From positions 2,728,001 through 2,792,000 of the forward strand of contig NZ_CP095741.1 in assembly GCF_023078475.1 (NCBI RefSeq): a DNA stretch of 64,000 bases. Reading direction: 5' to 3'. The position numbers and the translations under genes were made by a program. Of this stretch, positions 37,209 through 46,328 are shown one piece after another. This DNA is from Luteibacter aegosomaticola. GTDB taxonomy: Bacteria; Pseudomonadota; Gammaproteobacteria; Xanthomonadales; Rhodanobacteraceae. The notes under the pieces are model-generated. The model was not told the origin of the DNA. It was given only the letters and a program-made list of their open reading frames with translations, and made no database searches. Within the stretch, counting starts at the first letter, position 1. Every line of letters begins with the position of its first letter.

Positions 37209-37924
37209 CGTCGAAAAGCCGCGGCGAGGCTGCGCTGACCATCGCTGAACGCGAGGCGTTCGAGGCATTGATAAGTTTCACCGTCAAGATGCGCGACCTG
37301 GGCTGGCCTTCCCTGCCGGGGCTACTGGGCGGTATGCAGCCCATCGACGGCTTTCCATCGGACCCAGGGGTTTGGGAAGATTGGCATCAGGTCATCATGT
37401 CGTTAGCTCAGGGCGTCGCCCGGCCCGGGGAACGCCGTCTATCGAGCGAGGCTGCCTACAAGGCCGTCTTTCTATTCCTCGGACGGCAGTTCCAGAAGCG
37501 AGGCATTGAAAGCCTCACGGAGGTGGTCGCGCGCCTTGAAGCCACCCCGCCAGATAGTCTCGCCCGTGAAGTCACGGAGGATTGGAACGATATTCTTCGA
37601 CAGACACATCCGATGAATGACATTCCGAACCTACACGATGCGACGCTCATTTCCGTTCACGTCGACTGGGCGCAGAAAGGCGCTTGCATCCGAGTCCGGC
37701 ACGGATGGCCGCCTACATTCAGTGACTTGACCTTGTCCGGCCTTCAGCGGATTTCATTGACGGCCTTGGACGAATGGGGGCCAAGCCTTCACATCCTCAG
37801 CGTCAGAACCGAACCGAATGACAAGTCCTGCCGGATTATCATCGAGATGCAAAGCGGCGACACGATCGACGCCACCGCTAAGTCCATCGAGTTTTTTAAC
37901 GCACCTGAAGTGATGGACCCTTGA
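37205..37924 (+). CDS. Hypothetical protein with an immunity-like C-terminal half
   Basis: A 239-residue protein from GTG 37205. The first half is helical with no recognised motif. The second half (about 140-230; NLHDATLISVHVDWAQKG, then IEMQSGDTIDATAKSIEFF) has the beta-strand-rich layout and the HDATL/DW signature seen in several polymorphic-toxin immunity families. No toxin gene is next to it. It overlaps the tail of the convergent sensor-like gene by 29 bp. Function is not assigned. Confidence 0.5.
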   Translation: MTSKSRGEAALTIAEREAFEALISFTVKMRDLGWPSLPGLLGGMQPIDGFPSDPGVWEDWHQVIMSLAQGVARPGERRLSSEAAYKAVFLFLGRQFQKRGIESLTEVVARLEATPPDSLAREVTEDWNDILRQTHPMNDIPNLHDATLISVHVDWAQKGACIRVRHGWPPTFSDLTLSGLQRISLTALDEWGPSLHILSVRTEPNDKSCRIIIEMQSGDTIDATAKSIEFFNAPEVMDP

Positions 37925-39230
37925 TGCTCGATTGCTGAGACCGGACCATCAGTAGACCGAAAATAACCACGATGGCACCGGCATAAGCGTATTGGCCTCG
38001 GGCCACACCGACGCCAAACGGAAACCAGATACCAGGAATACCGAGCGCGTTCACTTCGGTGGCGAAGATGCCTACACCGATCAACACGGCAGCAAGGGCG
38101 GCGACGTAACCGACCCAGGTCCGTGTGCGCCCTACGCCAAGCGCGACGACCCAGATGTAGAACAATGCGAACGCCAGGCGAATCACGGTAATCGCACTAT
38201 CGGCAACCGACGCGACGCCAGGCGCCACGCTCGCCCACGGACGTCCCAGCCACGCCAATATCACGTACGCCACCGTACACGCCACGACCGCAGGCAAAAC
38301 CCAACGCTGGCGCGCGACATCGAACCAGTCGCGCCATGCCAGCACCCATGCGGCAAGCACGAGTGGCCTGAGCAATACGGTCACCAGGAAATCATAGGCG
38401 TGCAGGCTAAGCCACGGCGTCCAGTAGAACAGCACCTGGTTGATCCGCAGAGCCGCCAACAACAGAAGCGCCACAGCGAGCCAGCGGCCGCGCTCGCCAC
38501 CACCCGGCACCCGTAGCGCCATGACCATGATCGCGAGAATGGTGAAAGCCAACGGTTCGACGGCGTCCGCGACATAGCCCACGAACGTCTTCAGCCACTG
38601 CACCTGATGGAGCTGCGCGATCGCATCGACCGTGCCAAGGGTTGGTGCGACATGGATGCCACCATTCTCCGGGCCCGCATCAAGCGGATCCATCCAGACG
38701 CGGAATGCGAGGTGGTACATGCGAGGCTCGCCAGGAGCGCCCGCGGGCAGCATGAACACGGTGGGACGTACGCCATACACCTTCGGAATAGGACCGCTAA
38801 AGTCGCCCGAAGTCCCCAACCGCACGCCATCAACGTAAAGCTCGTACGTCGAATCCACGAGCGTGGGTGCGGCCAGCGCAACAGGTTGACCACCGTCGAC
38901 CGTCACAGACAGCCGGTACCACGCAAAGCCTGTGTAGTCGCGATGCCCCCGCTGACCCCAACCGACCACGTAGCCCGGCAGCCCGACATCGCCATCGTGA
39001 GCGTCGGGAGCCGCCGTCAGGTCCACGCTTTCCCACGAAGCATCATCAAAGGCCGGCGCCGCCCAGCGCTGGTCGTCGCCGATGTGGAATCGCCATGGGC
39101 CCGTTAACGGCACTGCCGATGTCCCGAGCGCGACGTGTTGCGCGGGCTGCTCCGCCGATGCAGCCCATGAAGGGAGCCCGAACAGGAGGGTCAACAGGCA
39201 CAAGACAGGCAGGGTCGCAAACCAGCGCAT
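37896..39230 (-). CDS. Multi-helix membrane receptor without an output domain
   Basis: A 444-residue protein with a signal peptide (about 1-23), an extracellular jelly-roll of the beta-galactosidase-like type (WRFHIGDDQRWAAPAFDDASW, FAWYRLSVTVDGG), and about seven membrane helices (about 215-435). The layout matches the input half of the kinase at 26913. Here the protein ends within a few residues after the last helix (LMVRSQQSSIKGPSLQVR) with no kinase, GGDEF or phosphatase domain. The C-terminus overlaps the neighbouring accessory gene by 29 bp, so the output part may have been lost when accessory DNA was inserted. Confidence 0.75.
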   Translation of the reverse strand: MRWFATLPVLCLLTLLFGLPSWAASAEQPAQHVALGTSAVPLTGPWRFHIGDDQRWAAPAFDDASWESVDLTAAPDAHDGDVGLPGYVVGWGQRGHRDYTGFAWYRLSVTVDGGQPVALAAPTLVDSTYELYVDGVRLGTSGDFSGPIPKVYGVRPTVFMLPAGAPGEPRMYHLAFRVWMDPLDAGPENGGIHVAPTLGTVDAIAQLHQVQWLKTFVGYVADAVEPLAFTILAIMVMALRVPGGGERGRWLAVALLLLAALRINQVLFYWTPWLSLHAYDFLVTVLLRPLVLAAWVLAWRDWFDVARQRWVLPAVVACTVAYVILAWLGRPWASVAPGVASVADSAITVIRLAFALFYIWVVALGVGRTRTWVGYVAALAAVLIGVGIFATEVNALGIPGIWFPFGVGVARGQYAYAGAIVVIFGLLMVRSQQSSIKGPSLQVR

Positions 39231-39316
39231 GGACTCTCCAGGAGGCCGTCACGTGTGGCATGAAGCTTAGCGCCTCGAGCGGCGCGTGACGCGCGCTGCA
39301 GCTCGAACGCCTCCCG

Positions 39317-40357
39317 CTAGCCCGTGAAGCCCACAAGGTCGACCTTAGCGCCCGACGGCCGGCCTTGATCGTCCAATGAACCCCGAAAGTGCTCCCGATA
39401 GTCATCCGGAAGCACATGCATCGTGCGCATAAATGCACGACGCAGGGCTTGCTCATCTCCGAAGCCAGAGAGCACTGCAACGCGCTTCAGGGGCAACCCC
39501 GTCTCTTCCAACGCTCGCCGCGCCCCGTCGAGGCGCATGCCTTCCACTGCCTTCGCGGGCGTCATGCCCATGCGTTGCCGGTAGACGCGAGCGAACGTAC
39601 GTGGGGCCATGCATACGCGCCCAGCGAGCTGTTCGACGCGGAGATCCGCATCGAGGTTGGCGGCCATCCAGGCATGTAGGTCACCGAACACATCGCCGCC
39701 CGTGGCCTGGGCGGCTAACGGCGAGCTGTACTGGGATTGGCCGCCTGACCGTTTCACAAAAACGACAAGCTGCCTGGCCACCTCAATGGCGACACGGTGG
39801 CCGTGGTCTTCTTCAATGAGCGCGAGAGTCAGGTCGATGCCGGACGTCACACCGGCCGACGTCCAGACCTGCCCATCCCGAACAAAGATGCTTTCCGCAT
39901 CCACGTTCACCGCCGGATAGCCCGTAGCCAGACGCTTCGCCCATTGCCAATGGGTCGCCGCGCGGCGACCGTCGAGCTGGCCGGCCGCTGCAAGAAGGAA
40001 GGCCCCTGTGCAGATAGAACAGACTCGACGGCATTGGGCAGCCCGCGCCGCCACCCACTCCGAGACGGCCGGCGACACCTCGTAGGTGTCGTCCCGGCAG
40101 CCACCCGGGGCCACCAGGGTATCGATCGCAACCCCATCAAGCGACGACAGGGGTTCGCTCATGACCTGCAAGCCGGCACTCGTGGTGACCAGGCCGCCGG
40201 ATTCCGAGGCGACTACCATGACGTAAGGCGTCGCCCGGCTACCTGACTGGAGACGATTGGCCGTGTGGAAGGCCTGCATCGGGCCAGTCAGATCAAGCAC
40301 ATTCATGTGCTCGTGCGCCAGGAGGACAACGCGCCGCAAGGAGGGAATGGATGCCAC
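39317..40357 (-). CDS. GlxA-type regulator (DJ-1/PfpI domain plus AraC HTH)
   Basis: A 346-residue transcriptional regulator: an N-terminal DJ-1/PfpI domain (about 8-200) with the nucleophile-region Cys in VCSICTGAFLLA, and a C-terminal AraC DNA-binding domain (about 230-325; LRVEQLAGRVCMAPRTFARVY, LKRVAVLSGFGDEQALRRAF). Proteins of this type regulate stress or catabolic genes, but the effector is unknown. It lies 14 bp downstream of a DJ-1 domain lipoprotein on the same strand. Confidence 0.88.
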   Translation of the reverse strand: MASIPSLRRVVLLAHEHMNVLDLTGPMQAFHTANRLQSGSRATPYVMVVASESGGLVTTSAGLQVMSEPLSSLDGVAIDTLVAPGGCRDDTYEVSPAVSEWVAARAAQCRRVCSICTGAFLLAAAGQLDGRRAATHWQWAKRLATGYPAVNVDAESIFVRDGQVWTSAGVTSGIDLTLALIEEDHGHRVAIEVARQLVVFVKRSGGQSQYSSPLAAQATGGDVFGDLHAWMAANLDADLRVEQLAGRVCMAPRTFARVYRQRMGMTPAKAVEGMRLDGARRALEETGLPLKRVAVLSGFGDEQALRRAFMRTMHVLPDDYREHFRGSLDDQGRPSGAKVDLVGFTG

Positions 40358-40371
40358 GTTAGCCTGCTCGG

Positions 40372-41511
40372 TCAGCGAGAGCGTTTCCAGGGAAACTCGA
40401 AGACCAGCGCAACGCCATCGGCCGTTGCCTGACCATACCGCTGCATGATGCCATCAAGCGCTCCGTCGAGCGCGGTGGCGGTCCGTTCTGTAGGGGGAAC
40501 CACCGGCCTGCCCGCTATGCGTTGAGGAGGCGAGTCCGGCCATAGGGTGAGGCCATGACGCGTGACCACGGGACGCCCATCCGCAGTCGTCACGAAGGCG
40601 CGGCTGCGACCAGTCGATGAGTAAGCGTCGACGGTCAGCGCCAGGCTCACCTCGTCGATGCCGCCCGCAACTGCAATGACAATGAGGTCTTGCGTGTGCC
40701 ACCACCGGTTCGTGTAGGCGACCTTGGCGAGAGGCCAGGCCGTGCCTGAGAGGTGAGGCTCAAACGCACTTGTATCGTGCACGGGCGACCAGTCATCCAC
40801 GCCGAGGTCACGGGCAATGCGAGTAGACGCGGCACGCCCGTGGATCGCCTCAATCAAGGCGATCGACACCGGAACCGCCGCACTGACCCCGCTGGTGGAA
40901 ATCCACGACCCATCGGCGAGGTAGCGCCGATCCCGCACCCAGCGTACCGATGGATACGACTTGATCCTGGCTGACTCTGTCGACCAGTGCGCAGTGGCAA
41001 ATCGTCCCGCAAACAGCCCGGTCTGCGCGACGATCAACCCGCCATTGCAGATGCTCACCGTGGTCGCACCTTTGCCTACCTGCGACTTCAACCAGTCGAT
41101 CAGGGCCTGCGAGGACGCCTGCGCGGGCACGACGACATAGTCGGCTCCCTCCGGCACCTGCTCGTCGAAGCCGTGCAACGTGCTCTGCCCCTGAATGCGC
41201 GGCCCCGGCTGGCCCATATCCGTAAACGTGGACAACGCGTCGTCGCCGGTGGTCACCACCTTGACGTCCAGCCCTTCGTCTCGGGACAGAATGCCGAAGG
41301 GCACGAGCAGGTCACTTAGCTCGGCGCCTTGGTTGTTAGCAACAATGGCGACTACGGGGCGGCTATGTCCCAGCCGACTTTCGTACTTCGGAAGAGATCC
41401 GGGCTCGGCCCCGGAGGACACGACCCGCTTAGCGGGCGCGCAGGCACAGAGGGCTGCCGTGGCAAGAACGAGCAGTTGCGCCAACAACCGGCCTATACGG
41501 GAATGTTCCAT
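40372..41511 (-). CDS. DJ-1/PfpI-family lipoprotein
   Basis: A 379-residue protein with a lipoprotein signal (lipobox ALCAC near residue 24) and a DJ-1/PfpI fold (PVVAIVANNQGAELSDLLVPFG, VSICNGGLIVAQTGLFAGR with Cys in the nucleophile-loop position). It is paired with the DJ-1/AraC regulator directly downstream. A sensor or hydrolase role in the periplasm is inference. The C-terminal third (after about 270) is an extension of unknown role. Confidence 0.8.
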   Translation of the reverse strand: MEHSRIGRLLAQLLVLATAALCACAPAKRVVSSGAEPGSLPKYESRLGHSRPVVAIVANNQGAELSDLLVPFGILSRDEGLDVKVVTTGDDALSTFTDMGQPGPRIQGQSTLHGFDEQVPEGADYVVVPAQASSQALIDWLKSQVGKGATTVSICNGGLIVAQTGLFAGRFATAHWSTESARIKSYPSVRWVRDRRYLADGSWISTSGVSAAVPVSIALIEAIHGRAASTRIARDLGVDDWSPVHDTSAFEPHLSGTAWPLAKVAYTNRWWHTQDLIVIAVAGGIDEVSLALTVDAYSSTGRSRAFVTTADGRPVVTRHGLTLWPDSPPQRIAGRPVVPPTERTATALDGALDGIMQRYGQATADGVALVFEFPWKRSR

Positions 41512-41644
41512 CGTGAAGCGCCACCAGAGATGAGCGCTGATTCTTGTCGGGCATTACGCCGCACGCCACGCCAGATGGGCATCATTTCCTGCCAGCCGAT
41601 CGGGGCGGCTTCCAGATCGCGAAGGCACCACTAGCACGGCGCGG

Positions 41645-42094
41645 TCAGTGCCCCACCTGGGCCGTAGCGCCGCCTGGCTGACCCACAGGGCCATTGGGAC
41701 AGGGATTTCCTGGGAGCTTGCTATAGGTGGCGTTGCGTTGCGTGCGTGTGGACGTGAACGTCAAATTGCCCTGACCATCAGGCTTGAGGATGAACCCGAT
41801 GGGCCCCTTTCCGGGAAGCATTAGCCGGGTAAACATTTCCCCATCAAACACATGCACCCTCCCACGGACATCCACGCGGCAGCCGATGCCCTGCATGATG
41901 TATGTTCCATCCGCTTCGATGCCAAAGGTATCGGGCGGCATCGGATCCTCGTTTCGCGATACCTTCCAGTAGCCGACCATCCAGGGTTCGATGCCCGGGT
42001 GTGGCGAGGTGGTTCGCGCATGCGAAGCAACATGCACGGATGCAAGGAGCGTGATCAGCACTAGGCCCGAGCGATGAACAAATCGCCATCTCAT
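41645..42094 (-). CDS. Small secreted protein of unknown function
   Basis: A 149-residue protein from ATG 42094 with a signal peptide (about 1-27) and a mature part that looks like a small beta-rich domain (WMVGYWKVSRNEDP, then KGPIGFILKPDGQGNLTF). No family is recognised. It follows two membrane protein genes on the same strand with a 25-bp gap, so it is probably the third gene of that operon. Confidence 0.6.
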   Translation of the reverse strand: MRWRFVHRSGLVLITLLASVHVASHARTTSPHPGIEPWMVGYWKVSRNEDPMPPDTFGIEADGTYIMQGIGCRVDVRGRVHVFDGEMFTRLMLPGKGPIGFILKPDGQGNLTFTSTRTQRNATYSKLPGNPCPNGPVGQPGGATAQVGH

Positions 42095-42119
42095 ATCGTC
42101 AATCCTCTGTGACACGCGC

Positions 42120-42563
42120 TTAGCACTTCACAACACTCGGCCTAACTCCCACTGCCAACTCGATGGCGTCAAGCAGTTGGCTAGCGACCGTCTCAGGCAG
42201 ACTCATCGTATGGCCTGTGATAGCACCGTTTCTTCGAACATACACCCGCCGCGATGTTGACGGCGCCCCACGCCGGGGGAGTCGAATGTGCAATGTCACG
42301 TCCGCGCCTTCACCCAAGGTAAGCACCCTGCTCTTCCCGATAGGAAAGGAGAATGCCAAGTCCTGGAGAACCAGGTCGCCACGCACGACCTTGATGGACT
42401 GCCGACGAATCCAGACCCACAGAACGACGACCGCCAAGCCCCCGCACAGAAGCAGTGCATGACGCCACCCTGCGATAACTAAGAAGCATCCGAGCCCAAC
42501 GCAAACGAACGTCTGAAGCAGACGCCTCTCGTACGCACAGATCCATTGGGTATTCACATCCAT
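42120..42563 (-). CDS. Small membrane protein with a PH-like domain
   Basis: A 147-residue protein from ATG 42563, behind GGAGTGGCG. Two hydrophobic segments (about 15-45) are followed by a soluble part (VVRGDLVLQDLAFSFPIGKSRVLTLGEG) whose strand pattern resembles a small PH-like or bacterial PH domain. No family is firmly recognised. It is 16 bp from the M50-like gene upstream and part of its operon. Confidence 0.55.
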   Translation of the reverse strand: MDVNTQWICAYERRLLQTFVCVGLGCFLVIAGWRHALLLCGGLAVVVLWVWIRRQSIKVVRGDLVLQDLAFSFPIGKSRVLTLGEGADVTLHIRLPRRGAPSTSRRVYVRRNGAITGHTMSLPETVASQLLDAIELAVGVRPSVVKC

Positions 42564-42579
42564 CGCCACTCCTCTCCCG

Positions 42580-43395
42580 TTACTTGGGAGCCCGAGCGGT
42601 CGAAGTGCCCGACCCGATTGATTCGTGGCCACCGAACCTTACCCCTGGCCCAAGGACTCCCACGAAGACAAGGAGGACGACCAGAGCCCCGACAAGCCAC
42701 GCTGTAGCGCGGCCAATGGTCGCCCCGATGGGCAGCCCATCGTCTTGCACCATGGCAGCAATGGCCGGTAAGCCTGCCATGCAGACAAAACCGCCGCTCA
42801 CGCCAGATAGCAGCACGAGGCTGGGAATGGGGTTCAATGCAGCCCCGAGGACGAACAAGACGCTACCGGCGAGATAGGCCGGCCAAAGCAAAGACGGCAG
42901 GCTGCCCGCGCTGATCCCGGAGGCCCGCAGTCGTTGCGCCAACGCGGCCGCGGCGACCCGCAGGCTAGCGTAATAGCCCAGAGCTCCTACCATGCCCATC
43001 CCGATGCGCCAGGCGACGTGCGGCTCAAGCCCACGCGTCGCGGCGGCGAGATCGCCGAAATCCAGCACACCGGAATACACGCCATAGCCAAACCCGTTCA
43101 GCAGGTTCACGACGCCAAACAGCCAGACGAAGAAGGCGCCAGGCCCAAAACCGGCACCACGACGAAACCAAATCATCGTGACGACACCCAAGACGACGTT
43201 GAGTGCCGGGCCGGCTAATGCAATCCAGGGGTTCGTCGCATCCGTGCTTAAGGCGACCGTCGATATAGAAAGAATGCTCACGCCGGAGGAAAGCAACGCG
43301 GCAACCCCGTGCCCGAGCGCCTCGTGCGCGACATCGACCGCGGCGAAGGCCACGATGCCGATAGCCGCAGCGACCACCCACTCCTTGTGCCCCAT
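42580..43395 (-). CDS. M50-like membrane metalloprotease or related membrane protein
   Basis: A 271-residue multi-helix protein. The first helix contains DVAHEALGHGVA, a HExxH-type zinc site in a membrane helix, and further on there is a GPALNVVLG segment like the second M50 motif. This fits a site-2 protease-like fold, although many such proteins have no proven protease activity. It heads a three-gene operon with a PH-like protein and a small secreted protein. I use ATG 43395. Confidence 0.65.
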   Translation of the reverse strand: MGHKEWVVAAAIGIVAFAAVDVAHEALGHGVAALLSSGVSILSISTVALSTDATNPWIALAGPALNVVLGVVTMIWFRRGAGFGPGAFFVWLFGVVNLLNGFGYGVYSGVLDFGDLAAATRGLEPHVAWRIGMGMVGALGYYASLRVAAAALAQRLRASGISAGSLPSLLWPAYLAGSVLFVLGAALNPIPSLVLLSGVSGGFVCMAGLPAIAAMVQDDGLPIGATIGRATAWLVGALVVLLVFVGVLGPGVRFGGHESIGSGTSTARAPK

Positions 43396-43464
43396 GGCCA
43401 TCCTTTTCCTCCCCTTGGTTGTGGGGGATTCTAACCAGAGGATGGAGGTGTTGCGCGTTGCCCG

Positions 43465-43731
43465 CTAGATCGGCAACGGCTGCTGCGGGATCCACGAGGC
43501 GAGGACCATCGGGGCCTTCTCATTCCCCGGGATCACCGGCACCCGTACGGTCTGCAGGACCGCCCTCGCGGCGCCCTGCCGGCGCACGACGATGGTGAGG
43601 TGATTGCCGGTCCGGTTCCATCGGACCAGGTTGGTGGGGTCAACCGTATCCAGACAGGCGCCGTCCTCGTAGAGGGCCAGGCCGAACTGCTCGTGTGCTT
43701 CCACTACGTCCATGCCCATCCCCCAGGTCAT
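43465..43731 (-). CDS. Small hypothetical protein
   Basis: An 88-residue protein (82 if ATG 43713 is used) containing alternating strand-like segments (HLTIVVRRQGAARAVLQTVRV). No family is recognised and there is no signal peptide. It lies just upstream of the M50-like operon (70 bp) on the same strand. Confidence 0.45.
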   Translation of the reverse strand: MTWGMGMDVVEAHEQFGLALYEDGACLDTVDPTNLVRWNRTGNHLTIVVRRQGAARAVLQTVRVPVIPGNEKAPMVLASWIPQQPLPI

Positions 43732-43821
43732 AGCCTCACGGCACGGGCGATGATCTCAACGACGGGAGCGCCTGTCTGTCAGGCAAGGCTTACACCGATT
43801 CGGACACGCCACCCGCGGCGT

Positions 43822-44253
43822 TTACCGCCGGCGTCCGTCGATGCTGATCCGGCCCGCACCGAATGCAGCCACATAGAGCATGCCGCCGCAAATCGAGACG
43901 TTCTTTAGGAAATGGATCAGCTGGTTCTGGTCGGCGAAGTTGTGGTGGAACGCCAGTGCCGTGCCCAGTGAGAAAACGGCAAGAATCAGCCCGACCGGCC
44001 GAGTCAGGAAGCCAACGAGCAAGAGCGTGCCGCATCCGAGCTCAACGGCAAGGGCGATGGCATACCCCACCTCCGGCAGCGGCAGGCCGACCGACTTGAT
44101 GTAGGCGATCGTCATGGCCGGGGCGGCGAGCTTGCCGATGCCGGAGAAGAGGAAAAGCACGCTAAGCAAGACGCGGCCGAGTGCCGTGGTCCACTGCTGT
44201 GCCGGGGTGATTGCCGCTGGGCCGCTGGATGGGGAAAAAATGCGCGCACTCAT
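43822..44253 (-). CDS. DoxX-family membrane protein
   Basis: A 143-residue protein with four membrane helices and the DoxX family layout (ALGRVLLSVLFLFSGIGKL, LAVELGCGTLLLVGF, FHHNFADQNQLIHFLKNVSI). The family includes quinone-linked redox helpers of the terminal oxidase system. No partner gene is adjacent; it stands between two unrelated minus-strand genes. Confidence 0.85.
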   Translation of the reverse strand: MSARIFSPSSGPAAITPAQQWTTALGRVLLSVLFLFSGIGKLAAPAMTIAYIKSVGLPLPEVGYAIALAVELGCGTLLLVGFLTRPVGLILAVFSLGTALAFHHNFADQNQLIHFLKNVSICGGMLYVAAFGAGRISIDGRRR

Positions 44254-44361
44254 AAAAGGTCCTGTGGTTGGAGATCGGGCCTTACTAGCCCGGACCGTTT
44301 ATCCCACAGGTGAAGCGCCCGTTGATTGGAGTATCCACGCGGCGCCTTTCAACCCTCTGGC

Positions 44362-44709
44362 TCAGCCCTTCTTTAGGAAGCACACCTTGAGCACGAGACC
44401 CTTGATCTTCTCCGAGTTCCCCTCGATGTGCTCCGCATCGCCCTCTACCAGGCGGATATTGCGGATGACCGTGCCTTGCTTGAGCGGGATGGAAGAGCCT
44501 TTGACCTTCAGGTCCTTGATTACCACGACGGTATCGCCGTTGTTGAGCACGTTGCCATGAACGTCGCGCACCGGAGCCTCACCCTCTTCGGTATTGGAAG
44601 CGTGTTCGGGCCATTCGTGGGCGCAATCGGGGCAGATATACATGCCACCATCGCTGTACGTATTTTCCATGCCGCACATGGGGCAAGCTGGAATGCTGGG
44701 CGCGTTCAT
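44362..44709 (-). CDS. yjdM: Zinc-ribbon protein of the PhnA/YjdM family
   Basis: A 115-residue protein with two CxxC pairs at the N-terminus (CPMCGMENTYSDGGMYICPDC), then a small beta-barrel region (LNNGDTVVVIKDLKVKGSS, IKGLVLKVCFLKKG). It matches the YjdM/PhnA family, which is distinct from phosphonoacetate hydrolase. A zinc-binding or alkylphosphonate-related role is not demonstrated. Confidence 0.88.
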   Translation of the reverse strand: MNAPSIPACPMCGMENTYSDGGMYICPDCAHEWPEHASNTEEGEAPVRDVHGNVLNNGDTVVVIKDLKVKGSSIPLKQGTVIRNIRLVEGDAEHIEGNSEKIKGLVLKVCFLKKG

Positions 44710-44825
44710 GGGTAGATCCCTTAAAAATAAAGCAGGTATGACACTATTGCCGCGAAAAATGCGCTGCGAAGAAATATCGAGAAGCGAGGCGTCGTTAACT
44801 ATCGGCGCGATTATACGTCGTCCGC

Positions 44826-45251
44826 TTACCGCTTGGCGGCACGCCGCCGCGACGAAGAAACAGGAGGCGTCCGGTACGGCCGTTCAAGGCAGATCGCGGA
44901 CAAGTCGCGCTTCTTCGGCACCAGGGTGGATTTGCGCTGCATCGGGTCTTTCATCCGCCGAATGTCGTACCAGACCTCGTCGTCTTCGACCTCCGATCCC
45001 AGGCTCATCAGGTCCGTAACCCCGACAAACTCGATGAATACCTTCGCACCCTCGTCGTTCTTGAACGCGGATTCACCCTCCTTTCCCCGCTGCATGGCCG
45101 CCTTGTAGGCGAGCTCTGCAGTCTCGGTTTCGATGAGCAGAATGCGCTCTTCAACAATCCGGAAGCCACCCGGCTTATCGTCTTCGGACCGGAACTGGAA
45201 AAGCAGCTTCGCCGCATAGCGTCCGTCAGGCGTTAGCGAAGTAAGGGGCAT
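44826..45251 (-). CDS. DUF4288 family protein
   Basis: A 141-residue protein starting at ATG 45251, behind AGGAG. The order of motifs (YAAKLLFQF, then LIETETAELAYKAAMQRG, FIEFVGVTDLMSLG and EVWYDIRR) fits DUF4288, which has members near immunity genes. Its C-terminus is basic (SSRRRAAKR). Function unknown. Confidence 0.7.
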   Translation of the reverse strand: MPLTSLTPDGRYAAKLLFQFRSEDDKPGGFRIVEERILLIETETAELAYKAAMQRGKEGESAFKNDEGAKVFIEFVGVTDLMSLGSEVEDDEVWYDIRRMKDPMQRKSTLVPKKRDLSAICLERPYRTPPVSSSRRRAAKR

Positions 45252-45381
45252 TTTATGAAGTCTCCTCATAGCTAATCGATTTCGATGCGTCGGCAGACCG
45301 AGGAGCCCCTACGGCCATCGCCTCGCTCCCACTTGGTATCCTAGGGTGCCACTGACGACTCATCACCTCAAAGGAACTGAT

Positions 45382-45708
45382 ATGCAGGTTATCGATCACG
45401 AGCCGTCCGCCTGGTTCCTTTTCAGCGAGGACGATCAGCTGTTTCTCGATGTGTCATGCAATAACGGCCCCGTTGGTTATAGCGTGCTCATCCCCCTCGA
45501 CGCGAATGAACACGCGAAGTTTCAGGCTGGCGGACACGAGTACGTCGATCAGCTTGCGAACAGGATTCGGGAGTCCGCTCCGCTGGTTCGGGGCAGCATG
45601 TCCGTCTACAGCGAACGAGACGTGAGTCGCTTGCGCGGGGAACACGTTCTGACTGCTGTCAGCGAGTGGCGGAAGACAAGGGCAGCCCCTGCCCCGGACC
45701 AAGGCTAA
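45382..45708 (+). CDS. Hypothetical protein, 108 residues
   Basis: ATG 45382 follows AAAGGAACTGAT. The protein (AWFLFSEDDQLFLDVSCNN, then YVDQLANRIRESAPLVRGS) has a compact alpha/beta pattern seen in small immunity-type proteins, with no signal peptide. I recognise no named family. It begins the plus-strand run of small genes. Confidence 0.55.
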   Translation: MQVIDHEPSAWFLFSEDDQLFLDVSCNNGPVGYSVLIPLDANEHAKFQAGGHEYVDQLANRIRESAPLVRGSMSVYSERDVSRLRGEHVLTAVSEWRKTRAAPAPDQG

Positions 45709-45821
45709 CGGGGTCAATACGAGGTCGCCATTCTCGCCCCTGACACGCTCGCATCACGTCCAAGGTGGCTAGCTCTCTCAGCAATACGAGGCTCTCACTC
45801 CAAAAGCAGGAGATCCGCGCC

Positions 45822-46328
45822 ATGCCTGAGAAGAAAACCCTCGCCAAGGCCGCCAAAGATAAGCGCGAAGGCAAATCCGCATCGACGCAAGCCGGTGAGT
45901 TTGTCCATGAGGAGATAGAGCACATTCGCGAAGGCAAGCACGGAGCTCGCTCAGCCAAGCAAGCGATTGCCATCGGCCTGTCGAAAGCCCGACGGGCTGG
46001 CATAAAGGCCACGCCGTCGAAGACAACCAGCAAGGCGACAAAGAAGAAAGCGGCTCAGGATACCGCTGCCGCGAAGAAGCGCTCTTCGGGCACGGTGGCG
46101 AAGAAGTCCGCGACGAGAAAACGGGCGACCACAAAGGCGCTCAAACGCGAAGGCACGGCCGCTGCGTCAAAACGTGCGCTGTCTTCCCAAGCTACGAAGA
46201 GCGCAGCCAAGCGCACCACGGCCAGCAAGTCGGCGGCTGCCAAAAAGGCGGCAAGAACGAAGGGCCCGGCCGTTCGAAAAGCTGCGGCGAAGAAGGCTGC
46301 CCGGACTCGAGCTAGAAAGGCTTCCTGA
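45822..46328 (+). CDS. DUF6496 / histone H1-like basic protein
   Basis: A 168-residue protein from ATG 45822. The first third carries the DUF6496-type pattern (FVHEEIEHIREGKHGARSAKQAIAIGLSKARRAG; key elements EIEHIREGKHG and AIGLSKARR). The remainder is a long Ala/Lys tail with KKAAAKK-type repeats like histone H1-like proteins, which bind DNA. It is a nucleoid-associated-type protein. The Lys/Ala tail is compositionally biased and its exact length may vary between strains. Confidence 0.8.
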   Translation: MPEKKTLAKAAKDKREGKSASTQAGEFVHEEIEHIREGKHGARSAKQAIAIGLSKARRAGIKATPSKTTSKATKKKAAQDTAAAKKRSSGTVAKKSATRKRATTKALKREGTAAASKRALSSQATKSAAKRTTASKSAAAKKAARTKGPAVRKAAAKKAARTRARKAS

